64,000 nucleotides of DNA, taken from Tretioscincus oriximinensis. Lineage: Eukaryota > Chordata > Lepidosauria > Squamata > Gymnophthalmidae. The stretch is taken from the NCBI GenBank assembly GCA_022410635.1, contig JAJVDF010000494.1, forward strand, positions 752,191-816,190, written 5' to 3'. A model generated the notes under the pieces. The model was not told where the DNA came from. It did no database searches and saw only the letters and a program-made list of their open reading frames with translations. The position numbers and the translations under genes were made by a program. Shown piece by piece: positions 42,559 through 53,300 of the stretch; the stretch's first letter is position 1, and the number at the start of each line of letters is the position of its first letter.

Positions 42559-42836
42559 NTTGGAACAGTGGTTAAGAACCCGGAGGTTTCAGCAGAGATG
42601 TCGGAGTTCAAAATTCTATGTTGGCAGTGGAAAGGAGTGAGTGCCCTCTACTGGCCTCAACTCTAGCCAACTCAACTATTCAAAAGCAAGAAATTGCAAT
42701 TAGATAAATAGGAACCATCACAGCATGGTGGGGAAGTTAGAATGTAAGCCTTTGGGTGAAACATAGCTTGTAAGCTCCTTCGAATACCTTCAGGGTAAGA
42801 AAAGCGGGGTATAAAACCCAATTTTCCTTCTTCTTC
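42559..42836 (+). mobile_element. tRNA-derived SINE, copy 3, diverged
   Basis: The body CTCTAGCCAACTCAACTATT...AGAAATTGCAATTAG...GAAAAGCGGGGTATAAAACC is shared with copies 1, 2 and 4; the head is degraded. Confidence 0.7.
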
Positions 42837-43034
42837 AAGCCAGCAATAGATTACCTTCTTGGGGTCCAGGAATTGTTTGAAAACTGCTTTTAAATGGGAT
42901 ACATCCTATCATTAATTTTAAAATGGCAGGCAGGGAGGGGCTGCTGCCCTGAAATGCTTTTGGCACCAGAATAATTCGTATACCTTAGTTACTTGCTTGT
43001 CAGGCAAGACATCCTTTAGCTGTGCAGATGCATG

Positions 43035-43340
43035 AAAACCAGCCTGTGGAATTTACTTCCTGAAGAGGTAGTGGTAGCTAACAGCTTAGATAGTTTCAAG
43101 ACAGGACTAGACAGGTTTATGGACACCAAGGGTATAAATGGATACTAGGATGGATGTCTGGATGTTGCTTCCGGGATTCGAGCAACAGGCAGGACTCCTG
43201 AAATACCATTTGCAGGGAGTCATGAAAAGGTGCATATTTTGCTTCCTCTGTTTGGACTGCCCAGGTGCATCTGGTGACACAGAATGCTGGACTTAATGGG
43301 CTGTGGCCTGATCCAGTATGGCTCTTCTTATGTTCTTAAC
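43035..43340 (+). mobile_element. CR1 3' fragment
   Basis: AGCCTGTGGAATTTACTTCC, GACAGGTTTATGGACACC, ending in TTCTTATGTTCTTA. It lacks the upstream ORF. Confidence 0.85.
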
Positions 43341-43349
43341 CACCAGATG

Positions 43350-43460
43350 CCTGATGGGCACGTTCTGTTAGTGTAAGCTGTGGCAAGCCCTGACACTCAC
43401 TGGCATGTGGTTGGCAATCCCTTAATTCAAGATATATCCCAGAATAAAACACCAATAAGA
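43350..43460. repeat. Fold-back MITE fragment
   Basis: CACTGGCATGTGGTTGGCAA, TCAAGATATATCCCAGAATA: an arm of the palindromic family. Confidence 0.5.
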
Positions 43461-43684
43461 CCCTGAGGAACAATGGAGTTGCGATTGGTTTCATCTGATT
43501 TGATCTGATTTTTCCAGAGTTTATACCTGTGGGGAAGATGTTTAGCTGTAGAGGATCCCCAACCTTATATGGAATGTCTCAGTGCGTTTTTAGGCTCTAT
43601 ACACAATATACTTTATTCTGTAGTTCTGGTTTGCTCTGAAAAGGCCCAGAAAGGATGTAATATTCTAAAGCTTTTGCAGCTTAT

Positions 43685-44262
43685 ACCAACAAAAATGATC
43701 AAGGGTCTGGAGCACCTCCCTTATGAAATCAGGCTGCAACTTCTGGGCATCTTCAGCCTTGAAAGGCGACGTCTGAGGGGTGATCTGATTGAAGTGTACA
43801 AAATCATGCATGGAATCGACAGGGTGAATAGAGAAAAAATGTTTTCTCTATCACACAACGCTAGGACCAGGGGGCACTCCTTAAAACTGTTAGGTAGAAA
43901 AGTGAGAACAGACAAAGGAAAGTATTTTTTCACCCAGAGCGTCCTCGGCCTGTGGAATTTACTTCCTGAAGCGGTAGTGGTAGCTAACAGCTTGGATAGT
44001 TTCAAGACAGGACTGGACAGGTTTATGGACACCAAGGGTATAAATGGATACTAGGATGGATGTCTGGATGTTGCCTCTGGGATGGAGCAACAGGCAGGAC
44101 TCCTGAAATACCATTTGCAGGGAGTCATGAACAGGAGCATATTTTGCTTTCCTCTGTTCGGACTGCCCAGGTGCATCTGGTGGGCCTCTGTGTGGGTCAG
44201 AAATCTGGACTTGATGGGCTGTGGCCTGATCCAGTATGGCTCTTCTTATGTTCTTATAGAAC
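43685..44262 (+). mobile_element. CR1 LINE 3' part
   Basis: Open through TKMIKGLEHLPYEIRLQLLG, LRGDLIEVYKIMHGIDRVNR, to DRFMDTKGINGY, followed by the 3' end with TTCTTATGTTCTTAT. Confidence 0.92.
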
Positions 44263-45000
44263 ACCTTATAGATTTCATCACCAGCTATATCAATCAGTTG
44301 CATACTTATATGACTTTCTTAACAGACCTGGCTAAATAGTGTGAAGGTGACTGGAATCTCCTCTCTGGTTTCTTTGAACCATCCAGTTGTCTTGCTCTTT
44401 CTTATTGGTGAACTGTCTCTGGCTTGTGGGAATCATATACATATATCTCCAGAATATTATTCTGGGAAAAAGGCTTCAGACTTCTCTAAACCTAAAGTAC
44501 ACTGGCTCNGTGACTAATTTACCTGGGCTAATGGGTAACCTGCTTTTCCGCTGGCACACCACAGATAAAGCTCAGGTTTACTCTGCAGATCAGGAAGGAT
44601 TACATTCTGCCCAAAGTGTTAATTAGCCATTGTTCATGCAAAGGCAGACCGGGATTGTGTAAGCCTTGTGAACTCTCAATAAAAAGGAGCCTGAGTACGA
44701 GGTCTGTAGGTTCATCAGGACGATGACCTCACAGCCTTTCTGAAGGGTCCAGGAAAATCCAAAACGTGTCTCGTTTATGTTGTGACTCTGTTTGCAACAC
44801 TGGCTGTAATTTTAGATACCGCTGACTACCTCTTTAGCTATATTTAAGAGTTGTAAGGCCATTACGGTTACGGCAGTACGTTTGAGTGGCTTGGTGTTAT
44901 AACTTTCCTGTGCCTATTTGTCTATCATCAAGTTCCATCTCTAAAGCCATCCATGCTTACTGGAATTCATCCAGTGGTCCTATTCTGTTTCAGAAAAATT
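44263..45000. other. Spacer, possible LTR-like piece
   Basis: GTGAACTCTCAATAAAAAGGAGCC near 44670 looks like the poly(A)-signal part of an LTR, but no boundaries were found. Otherwise nothing recognised. Confidence 0.2.
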
Positions 45001-45004
45001 TAAG

Positions 45005-45090
45005 AGATATGCTGTCCACATGTCATTCTGGGCTAACACAGGCTTGCCATGTCCTGTGCAGCCCAGAATGGCATGTGGACAGCCATTTAA
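45005..45090. repeat. Fold-back MITE, small palindrome
   Basis: CTGTCCACATGTCATTCTGG and CCAGAATGGCATGTGGACAG pair around ACACAGGCTTGCCATGTCCTG; about 60 bp overall. Confidence 0.7.
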
Positions 45091-45194
45091 CGTACCACAT
45101 TTAAAACCACTTTTTAAACAGGACTACTTTCTAGAATAGAATAAGGCCAAGATTGAATCGGACTGAACATAGTACTTCTGGAGTCTGCCAAAAA

Positions 45195-45408
45195 GCTCCT
45201 ATTTATTAATTTATTTGTACTTGTATCCCGCCCTATACCCGAAGGTCTTAGGGCGGCCAACCATGGGGTGGCGCACATAGCTTTTGTTGCTTTCTCCACA
45301 ACNGACACTCTGTGGAGTAGGTGTGGCTGAGAGAGTTCAAAAAACTGTGACTGGCCCAAGGTCACCCAGCTGGCTTTCGTGGAGGAGTCGGGAACTGAAC
45401 CGAGAGAC
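45195..45408 (-). mobile_element. Sauria-type SINE, reverse, truncated
   Basis: TTATTTGTACTTGTATCCCG, CCCTATACCCGAAGGTCTTA, ending GGAGTCGGGAACTGAACC. Confidence 0.8.
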
Positions 45409-45653
45409 TAAGTTTTCCCAAAATAAAATTTGACCATAAACTGCTACTTTGTAGTCTCAGTTCATTATTTCTAATCTTGCACTCTGGACCGTAAGAAATC
45501 AAGTCTGATCCTTCTTTTGTCTGCTTGCTCCTCAGATATTTTAAGGAAGTTGCTGTGCCTTCCCTTACCAGCTGTTTTAAACAATCTTTGCGGGACTTGG
45601 ATTCCTGTCTTCACAATAATAGTTTCTTCTTCTGGTTACATTGTGATTCTCGG

Positions 45654-45832
45654 GTCTTGTTCCCACTGAGCCTTAGACTTGCCTATATTTCAGAATAGAA
45701 TCTTGCCATGTACATGCTAGTGTAGGCTATGGCAGGCCACGAATGGGGCCTGCCATAGCCTACACTGGCATGTGGATGACCAAGCTGTGTACCGAGTTAT
45801 AATCCAGAATAAGGCTCAGTGGGGACAGGGCC
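45654..45832. repeat. Fold-back MITE, most complete copy
   Basis: Left arm GTTCCCACTGAGCCTTA...CATGCTAGTGTAGGCTATGG, right arm CCATAGCCTACACTGGCATG...AAGGCTCAGTGGGGACAGGG: arms of about 83 bp around an ~8-bp centre. Confidence 0.85.
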
Positions 45833-46535
45833 TCAGAGTCCTCCAAATGAATTAAATATATTTTCAGACTAGACAATATATTTTAAAGTTAAAGCAAAAA
45901 GGCGCATGCGCGTAAACAGACTTGAAATAAAATCAGCTTTACATACACACGCTCATAATTTTATCAAACAGTAATTTGAATATACAAATGAGCAAATCAT
46001 ACTCACGTTTCAGCGGAAACAGCGAAGTTGCATCTAATGAGTTAATTCATACACTGGTCTATCAGGGATTAGGTCATGAGAAATAAACAGCATTTGTGAT
46101 TACAAATTCCTTAGATCCACAGAAAAGTAAACAATGCAAGCAAGGGGGAAACCCTGTCTCTTGAGAAATCTTGGTTCTTGCTGAAAGGTTTTAGGAACTT
46201 TTTAAAAAGTCTATCTAGCGTGTTTCCATGTAACAGTTTTGTTTCTGACATTATGCAGAGAAACCTCTGATGCTTAATTACATTGGTATGTCTTTTATTT
46301 ATTTTTAAAAATCCCTGAACCCCAGGAAACATCCAGTAATGACAGGCAAAAAGGAACTTTATTCCATATAAGGCACCAAGGCTGCACAGTGAATGGATGG
46401 CTGCATTTTTATTATTCACATTTGCTTCATCCAGGCTGTGACCTCAACACGATACCAGGAAATCAGAGACTGTGAAACTGAAGCAACGTTCAAGTCAAGC
46501 AGCTTCTTCAGCAGCTATCAAACAAGGACGTGACT

Positions 46536-46548
46536 ATGGGGAAATCAG
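46536..46548 (+). CDS. GLIPR2: GLIPR2 exon 1, MGKS
   Basis: ATGGGGAAATCAG then GTTGGT. Only 13 coding bases; they join exon 2 to read MGKSASKQF. The bases before the ATG (GTGACT) are a moderate Kozak context. The 5' UTR limit is not determined. Confidence 0.85.
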
Positions 46549-47327
46549 GTTGGTTAAAAAGATCCTAACTAAAAATATTTTTCCCCTCATTTGTTTTCTG
46601 CAACAGATCATAATAATTAATGTCTTCTCTTTAAACAATGGAAAATATTTTTCTTTTGATGCCAAAGTACAATGCCTTGTTGGCATTTAAATCTAAAGTT
46701 GCTGGAAGTTCAGTATAGCCAAGAACAGAACAAACCAGTTACATGTGATAGTAGCAAAAGATATTCTGGAGATCATATTTCTTTAAGACTACCGCTTGTA
46801 AATATACATTGCTGATTTTTTTCTGATTTCTTTATATTTCTTTCTTGCTGATGGGTTAATGGTGCACAAACACTTCCTCTTTTGGCTTGCTATAATTTCA
46901 AAAGTACTTTAGAAACAACTCTTTCCTTGTGCTGCTGCATTTTGATGTGAACCAGATGTACAATGATGGCTATTTGGCAATCCTTGCCTGCCTCCTCCCT
47001 GTTCCTGGATGAGCAATGAAACTTCCCTCTCAGCTTTCTTCACAGGGAGGGCAACACAACTGAAAATGAAATCTTTAATGGACGATAAGGTTAATGGTTG
47101 TACCTACATTATGTGTGGTAGCTGAGGGCAATGTTTCCTAGAAGTTCAGCAGAATGGGAAGTGGCAGAAACAGGTTTTCATTGTCCTATGCACAGAATAT
47201 GTAACCTCCCCACCCCCCAAACCCCCAAGTAAAGCTCATCTGCAGCAAAAAAAATTCTAAGGAAGTTAGAATTCTAAGGAAGGCTGCTGTATTAAATTAC
47301 TTACTGTGTGGGGTTGTGGGCCTCAAG

Positions 47328-47358
<31 letters not shown>

Positions 47359-50300
47359 AAAAGAGAAAGAAAGACAATTACACAGGCTAAAGTAAGAAGG
47401 ATTAAATTTGCCTTCTGTTGTACTATTTATCAGGGAACAAAATCTTTTCCAAATGTACTTGGGAACAAGTATGTTGGGTAAACTAAGAAGGATTATAAAG
47501 TAAACATTCATCCAAGCACCTGCGTTTCTGAACAGATTTTTCTTCAGCTGAAGAGGATAGAGGCTTAACAATGTTTTGGGCTTGGGGGAAGTTGGAGTAC
47601 AAATTCATGATCTAGCTCACTTTTTGATGATGGTGGTGATGATATGAAAATGATGCCTCGTTTATTATTCCCCACTCAATTTTGGAAACATCTTGATGCA
47701 GCGGCGGCTGATGCGGTTTGGGGCTGGGGGGGAGGGGCGCAGGTTCCTCCAGCTTCGGCAAAGTTGGGAACGAGGTTGGGAGGAGGCACGTTCAAGGGCT
47801 TACCGGTCTCTCTCTCAGTCTGGAAGTTGAATGTCAATACAAAATGGCACCTCTTCGGAAACTGAGAGANACTGTAGCCCCTCCTAGGCAGCCCTCCCAT
47901 TGCTTCTGGGATTGGCAACTCCTTTTGTCAATTAAAAAAGCTGCCTGGAGCTTTTTGATTTGTTGACAGTTCCTCTATGAAAGGAGGTTTTATAACTGAT
48001 TTTAATCTTTGAGTGTTCGCCGAACCCCACAAACACAGTGGCCAGCCAATCATTGTTCATTACTGAAGCGGCTAATAAGTCCTTTTAGGCAATTGCAACA
48101 GCAAGAGTGTCTCTTTGTATGCATGCAAGGGAGCCAATTGAAGACTTTCCATTGCTCTTTAAACTGCTCTAGCATTAAAATATTATAAAAAGCTGGTATG
48201 GTGGCACAGCAGTGTGGCATGGCAGTGCAATAGAATTGTGTCCATGCAGTCACAATGCAGTTCCTCTGGAAGGGCAATAAGAGTGCAGTGTCATGCAGAC
48301 ATTGCACCTCCACTGTGCATTGAAGATGCAAGAAGCGATGATAGGTGGTGCTAGTGAATACCTTTATAGAGATCTGCAACTACTGTGGAATATGGATCCC
48401 TTGGAATGTTTATCGGACAAGATATATAGACAAAACATTAAAGGAAGAAACTTGTTCTGGAAAGCCCTATGTTTTTAAAGCTGCAAATGCGATTTAAGTT
48501 CAATATTCCTCATTGATAGTGGTAATACACATTAAATTTGTAGTAGTAGCTTTCTCAAGTGTATTGTTGATTGATCAGCCCAGACGTGTAATAACAACAG
48601 CTAATGCACATTGTAGATGTGTGTTTGTAGCTGAGTGGGAGAGCAACAAAGCAGAAATGACATTCTGTGAGTGCTTAATAACACAACCTTCAGAGATGCC
48701 TCCACATTGCTTCTGGAGATGCCTTCAAGGTTGCAGGAGCTTCCATAAAGTGCTGATTTTATTGGAGGTAAATGCAAAGCTGCATTTGGAATCTGTGCTG
48801 ATGTGACCAGATGCAACGTATGATTGATAGCAGTGTCATATGGAATAACAGTTTGGTGTTTGCACACCAATGGCCATTGTTCCACTTGTAAAGTAGATCT
48901 AGCTACGTAATGAAAACATAGCTATAGCTAATGCACATTTGCCTTTAAAACAAGTACATGCAAAGAAGGTTTTTGTTCCAGTGTTTCCTTTACCCATCAT
49001 CAGAGGATCTATAATTAAGTAAAGCAAGGTACAAACTTTTTAAAACGAGTGCTCTAGTAATAAAATAACACAAATGTTCCTTTTCAGACATGTTGTCAGT
49101 ATTTTTTTTTTCTTGTAGGATTTTTGGATTTTTCTTTTGAGGATTTTTTTAATTTTTAATCTTCTTTTTGGCTTTAGCTTCCAAACAGTTTTCAGAAGAG
49201 GTCTTAAAAGCTCACAATGATTACCGCAAGAGTCATGGTGTCCCCTGCCTAAAACTCTGCAAAAAGTTAAATCGGGAAGCACAGCAGTGAGTATTTCCAA
49301 TTCTTCACTTGGTAATTTAGAAACATGCAACCATTTTAATAATTAGATTAGAAGTTATGCTTTGTACTTTGGTTCTGATGGGTCTGTAGAGAACCAGTGG
49401 TATTTATCCTAAGAGATGTCAAGGGCAGAAACTGCTCAACGTGCAGACACTGTAAAGAAACATAATGGATGGTGGCATGGTTGAAAACACCATTTTCATC
49501 CCCCCTGTTGCTGCACCAGTGCCTGGGGCTGCCTCCAGACAGGAAAAGGAAAAAGTAAGAACTTGTTTGTGTCTTGCTATTTACAACGCTGTTTCTGTAC
49601 CTAGATTGCAGAAACTGCACCAAATATCCTCATGCTCTACAGTATTTCCCTGTCAACCTCATGCTCCGTTGTTCATGTCAGAGTAAGGCAGCCACATCAG
49701 GTATTTCGATGTCACAAAACATCAGGAATCAGACATGTACATAGTGGGGGAATAAGGAATCTCCAAACCAAGCTTCTAGACATGTATAGGATGCTTCAGG
49801 ATTTTATCCCCATATTGTGAGGTTATGTTGAGATTAGCAAAGATAGAAAGATGCAAGAGTGCTCTCAAGAAAATGGATGCACCTTGGGACACAGTTTAGA
49901 TGAGAAGAAAAATGGTCTCCATTTGCAGTGCTGTATTTAGGCAAAATATAGATACCAGTAGTACTAAGAAGATATTAATATTTTTATTGCTTTTATTATT
50001 ATAAAGCCCAAAGTAGCTGAGGGAAGAGGGGGAGTAAAATAAAGAGAGAAAGAGAGAAAAAAAGAGAGAAAGTGAGAAAATAAATAAGTAAGTAAGTAAA
50101 CAAGTAAGCAAATTACAGCCCATGGTCAAAAGACAACCTAAATCCGCCCCTGTCCACTTGTGTGTCTCTTCCTCTGGTCTTAAGTTTCTGTTTCCTGTTG
50201 GTATAATTCTGAGCAACAGTGCTGTCTTTTTCCTCAGAATTCTTGCACAAGCAAAGAAGGGTGATCTATTTCAACCTTCGTGAGCCTTTATTACTCTGCA

Positions 50301-53300
50301 TTTGTTACTCTAAAATAGTAGCTACTTCTGGCTGCTCTGTTCTGCTTCAAAGTTTTCCCTAGATAACATGAACAATCTGAAAAATGTTAGTTGGTCTCAT
50401 GACTGGATGAGTCAGGTCCTATCTTATCTGACTTTGTAAGAGAAGGAATCTGTTAAAAACCCAGAAAAGCATCTTTAAATATATTACCTTAAGTGCTTTT
50501 GGTTGTAAATGTTGCTCAGAGGTTTTCTGAGTAAATCAAAGTTAATTTTTAAAAAAGAGAAAATTAGTGGCATTAATGAAAAACTGTAAGTTAAACGAAT
50601 GTTACATATAGGAAATGATTTAGGGGTATTATTTATATGCAACTTGTTTTTGTCAGGTATCTTCTTTATTTCATGAACCAGGAAAATATTTCTTTCTTCC
50701 TTTCCTGGGTTAACCCTTGCTTTCAAGACTAAAGATGAGGAAAGTCTAAAATAAATGTGTCACCGAGGTCTATGTTGAATCTAATTTCTTGTCAATTCCC
50801 CAAGTGCCTTCATATAGTTTTCTTAACAAAGATACAAAATAATTTTTTTACTGCTTTTCAATGGGCAGTCTTGCCAATGTCTTGGCTGCAGTTCTGCTAT
50901 CCTAAGTTCTCTTCTTCCTCATTTCTTGCACTTGGACATAATAGCTTTCCATGTTGCTTTTTCATCTACTCAAATTTTGTTTACAGAAGGAACCAGCAGG
51001 ATGTTATTATCAACTTTCAACACTCCCCACAACATCTTGTGGGCTTGAAACACCATTGGTTCATTTGACCTGATGGCTCACTAAGGAGGTTCTTACAACC
51101 TCTTACCCGGCTCACACAGAGGTGAGATAGTTCAGCAAGAGGAGAGTCTACTCAAATATATATTCGTCAGGGCATTCTTTGCAACAGTGACCAGACTGTT
51201 CAACAAAAGGGATCACATTCCCTTCTTCTAAGTGTGGCTATTAATTAGGTGAATTAACCACACTAACCTGCATGAATTATCCCTAAAACTGTGACTTGCT
51301 AGCTTGGCTATAGGGACTTGGTTTAGTCTTTCAACTGTCATTTAGCTTTACATCTACGAGGCAGGAAAGTTTCATCTCTTCCTAAATAGATTTGTTGCTG
51401 CAACCTCATTTTGACTGTTAAGCAAGGAAAAGAGGTTTAATTGGGAGCTTTGACATGGGAATGGTTGGTTCCTTTCCCCTAGGAGAAGCAATTATGGATC
51501 ATGTCAATCAATCACACTTTGTATTTCCATACATATGTGCACATTGGTTGATCTGTACTGGCCTCCTCCACTGTTTTAATCTTGTCTTTTATCCTTCTCC
51601 TAGATCATCTTTTGGGTATCCACAACCAATAGTGAAGTCAGCCGGAAAAACCAACCATTAGTTGATGTGTTGAGAACGTTACTTATTATTCACCTCTGTG
51701 GCTGTCAACTGAATCAGAACCAGAGCATTTAACTGACCCAAATGCTGCCCTTTTATGCTATTGACCCTTGGGCCCCTTAGCCAATGATAATCAATCTGGG
51801 CACCTTCTAAAATGTTCCCCAATTTGGGGCCAATCAGTATGAATTGTAATTGTTATCTACTTCAAACATTCAAATACCAGGGACCTGTTAACAAGTAAAC
51901 AACCAACTGTCCTAATGGACTACAGACTCCACCCACCTTACTGCCCACCCTCAATAAAGACCAATTAACGGTTGCTCTCCGTCCTTGGTTCCCAAGAATG
52001 GAGACACGGATAGCTCAGTCGCTAAGGAATCCATCTCTCATTTGGGAGATTGGGTTCTAAAGCCCTGTGTCGGACATGGGGAGGGGTGAGCACCTTCTAC
52101 TAGCCTGTAACTCTAGCCAACCCAGCTATTCGAAAGCATGAATTGCAAGAAATTGCAATTGACTGCAAGTAGATACATGGGAACCACCACAGCCTGGTGG
52201 TGACGATAGAATGTAAGCCTTCAGGCAAAATACCCTTTTAAGCCGCTTTGAGTCCCTTTGAAAGATGAGAAAAGCGTGGTATAAGAACCCAGTTCTTCTT
52301 CTTCTTCTTCTTCTTTTTCTTCTTCTTTTTCTTTTTCTTTTTCTTTTTCTTTTTCTCCTTCTCCTTCTCCTTCTCCTTCTCCTTCTCCTTCTCCTTCTTC
52401 TTCTTCTTCTTCTTCTTCTTTTTCTTCTTCTTCTTCTTCTTCTTCTTCTTCTTCTTCTTCTTTTCCTTCTCCTTCTCCTTCTCCTTCTCCTTCTCCTTCT
52501 TCTTGAGTTTCTGCTACTGGTATCCTTTGAAGCAAACTACTCCCTAAAATCTCACACAGCTGCTTCTCAATGTTTAATCATTTCTTGCATTCTTTACCCA
52601 CACAAGAAGAATAGCTTCTACAAAATGGGTCCTCTATTGCTAACTAACATTTTACATTTCATTCTGTACATAAACCTTACAACTGCCAAGAGGGGTTATA
52701 ATAAAGCCAATTTTATTAATTGAATTAAAATTCAATTAATATAAACACTATATAAAAGGGAGGGCATATTATTTCAGCCAAAGCCTAGAGTAATGTACAC
52801 CTTTATCATGTATCTGAATGCAAACAACAATGAAGGAAAATAATTTCACAACCTGGGACATTTCTACAGAGAAGGCAAGGCCCTTTGGCAGGTGTTACAA
52901 GGAGAATTTCTTTACATATTTTAAATCCTAGCAAGATTTACGAGAGGAAGGGCTTCTTTAGATATTTGGGAAGCACATAATTTACGCTCAAGAGAAGATT
53001 ATTTAAGATGAACAGTCAGAGCAAAGGATGTTTTAAACTTTTCTTCCATAAATGGGGATTTCTAGTGTATTTTCATTTAGGATTTAGTGCCCTCTTCTTC
53101 ACTATTATGATCTGTATTAATTCTAATTTTTAAAACTCTAGATATTCAGAAGCACTTGCTAATACAAGAATCCTTAAACACAGTCCTGAATCAAGTAGTG
53201 GAAAATATGGAGAAAATCTAGCGTGGGCTTCTTATGATCAGTCAGGTAAGATTTTTGTTTGTTCCTTGTGCAAATAGTTGTGAAACTGTGAAACTAAAAC

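Noticed and set aside
52265..52723. 152-codon plus-strand poly-leucine frame and its 104-codon poly-glutamate antisense
   Set aside because: Pure translation of the pyrimidine tract; no biological protein.
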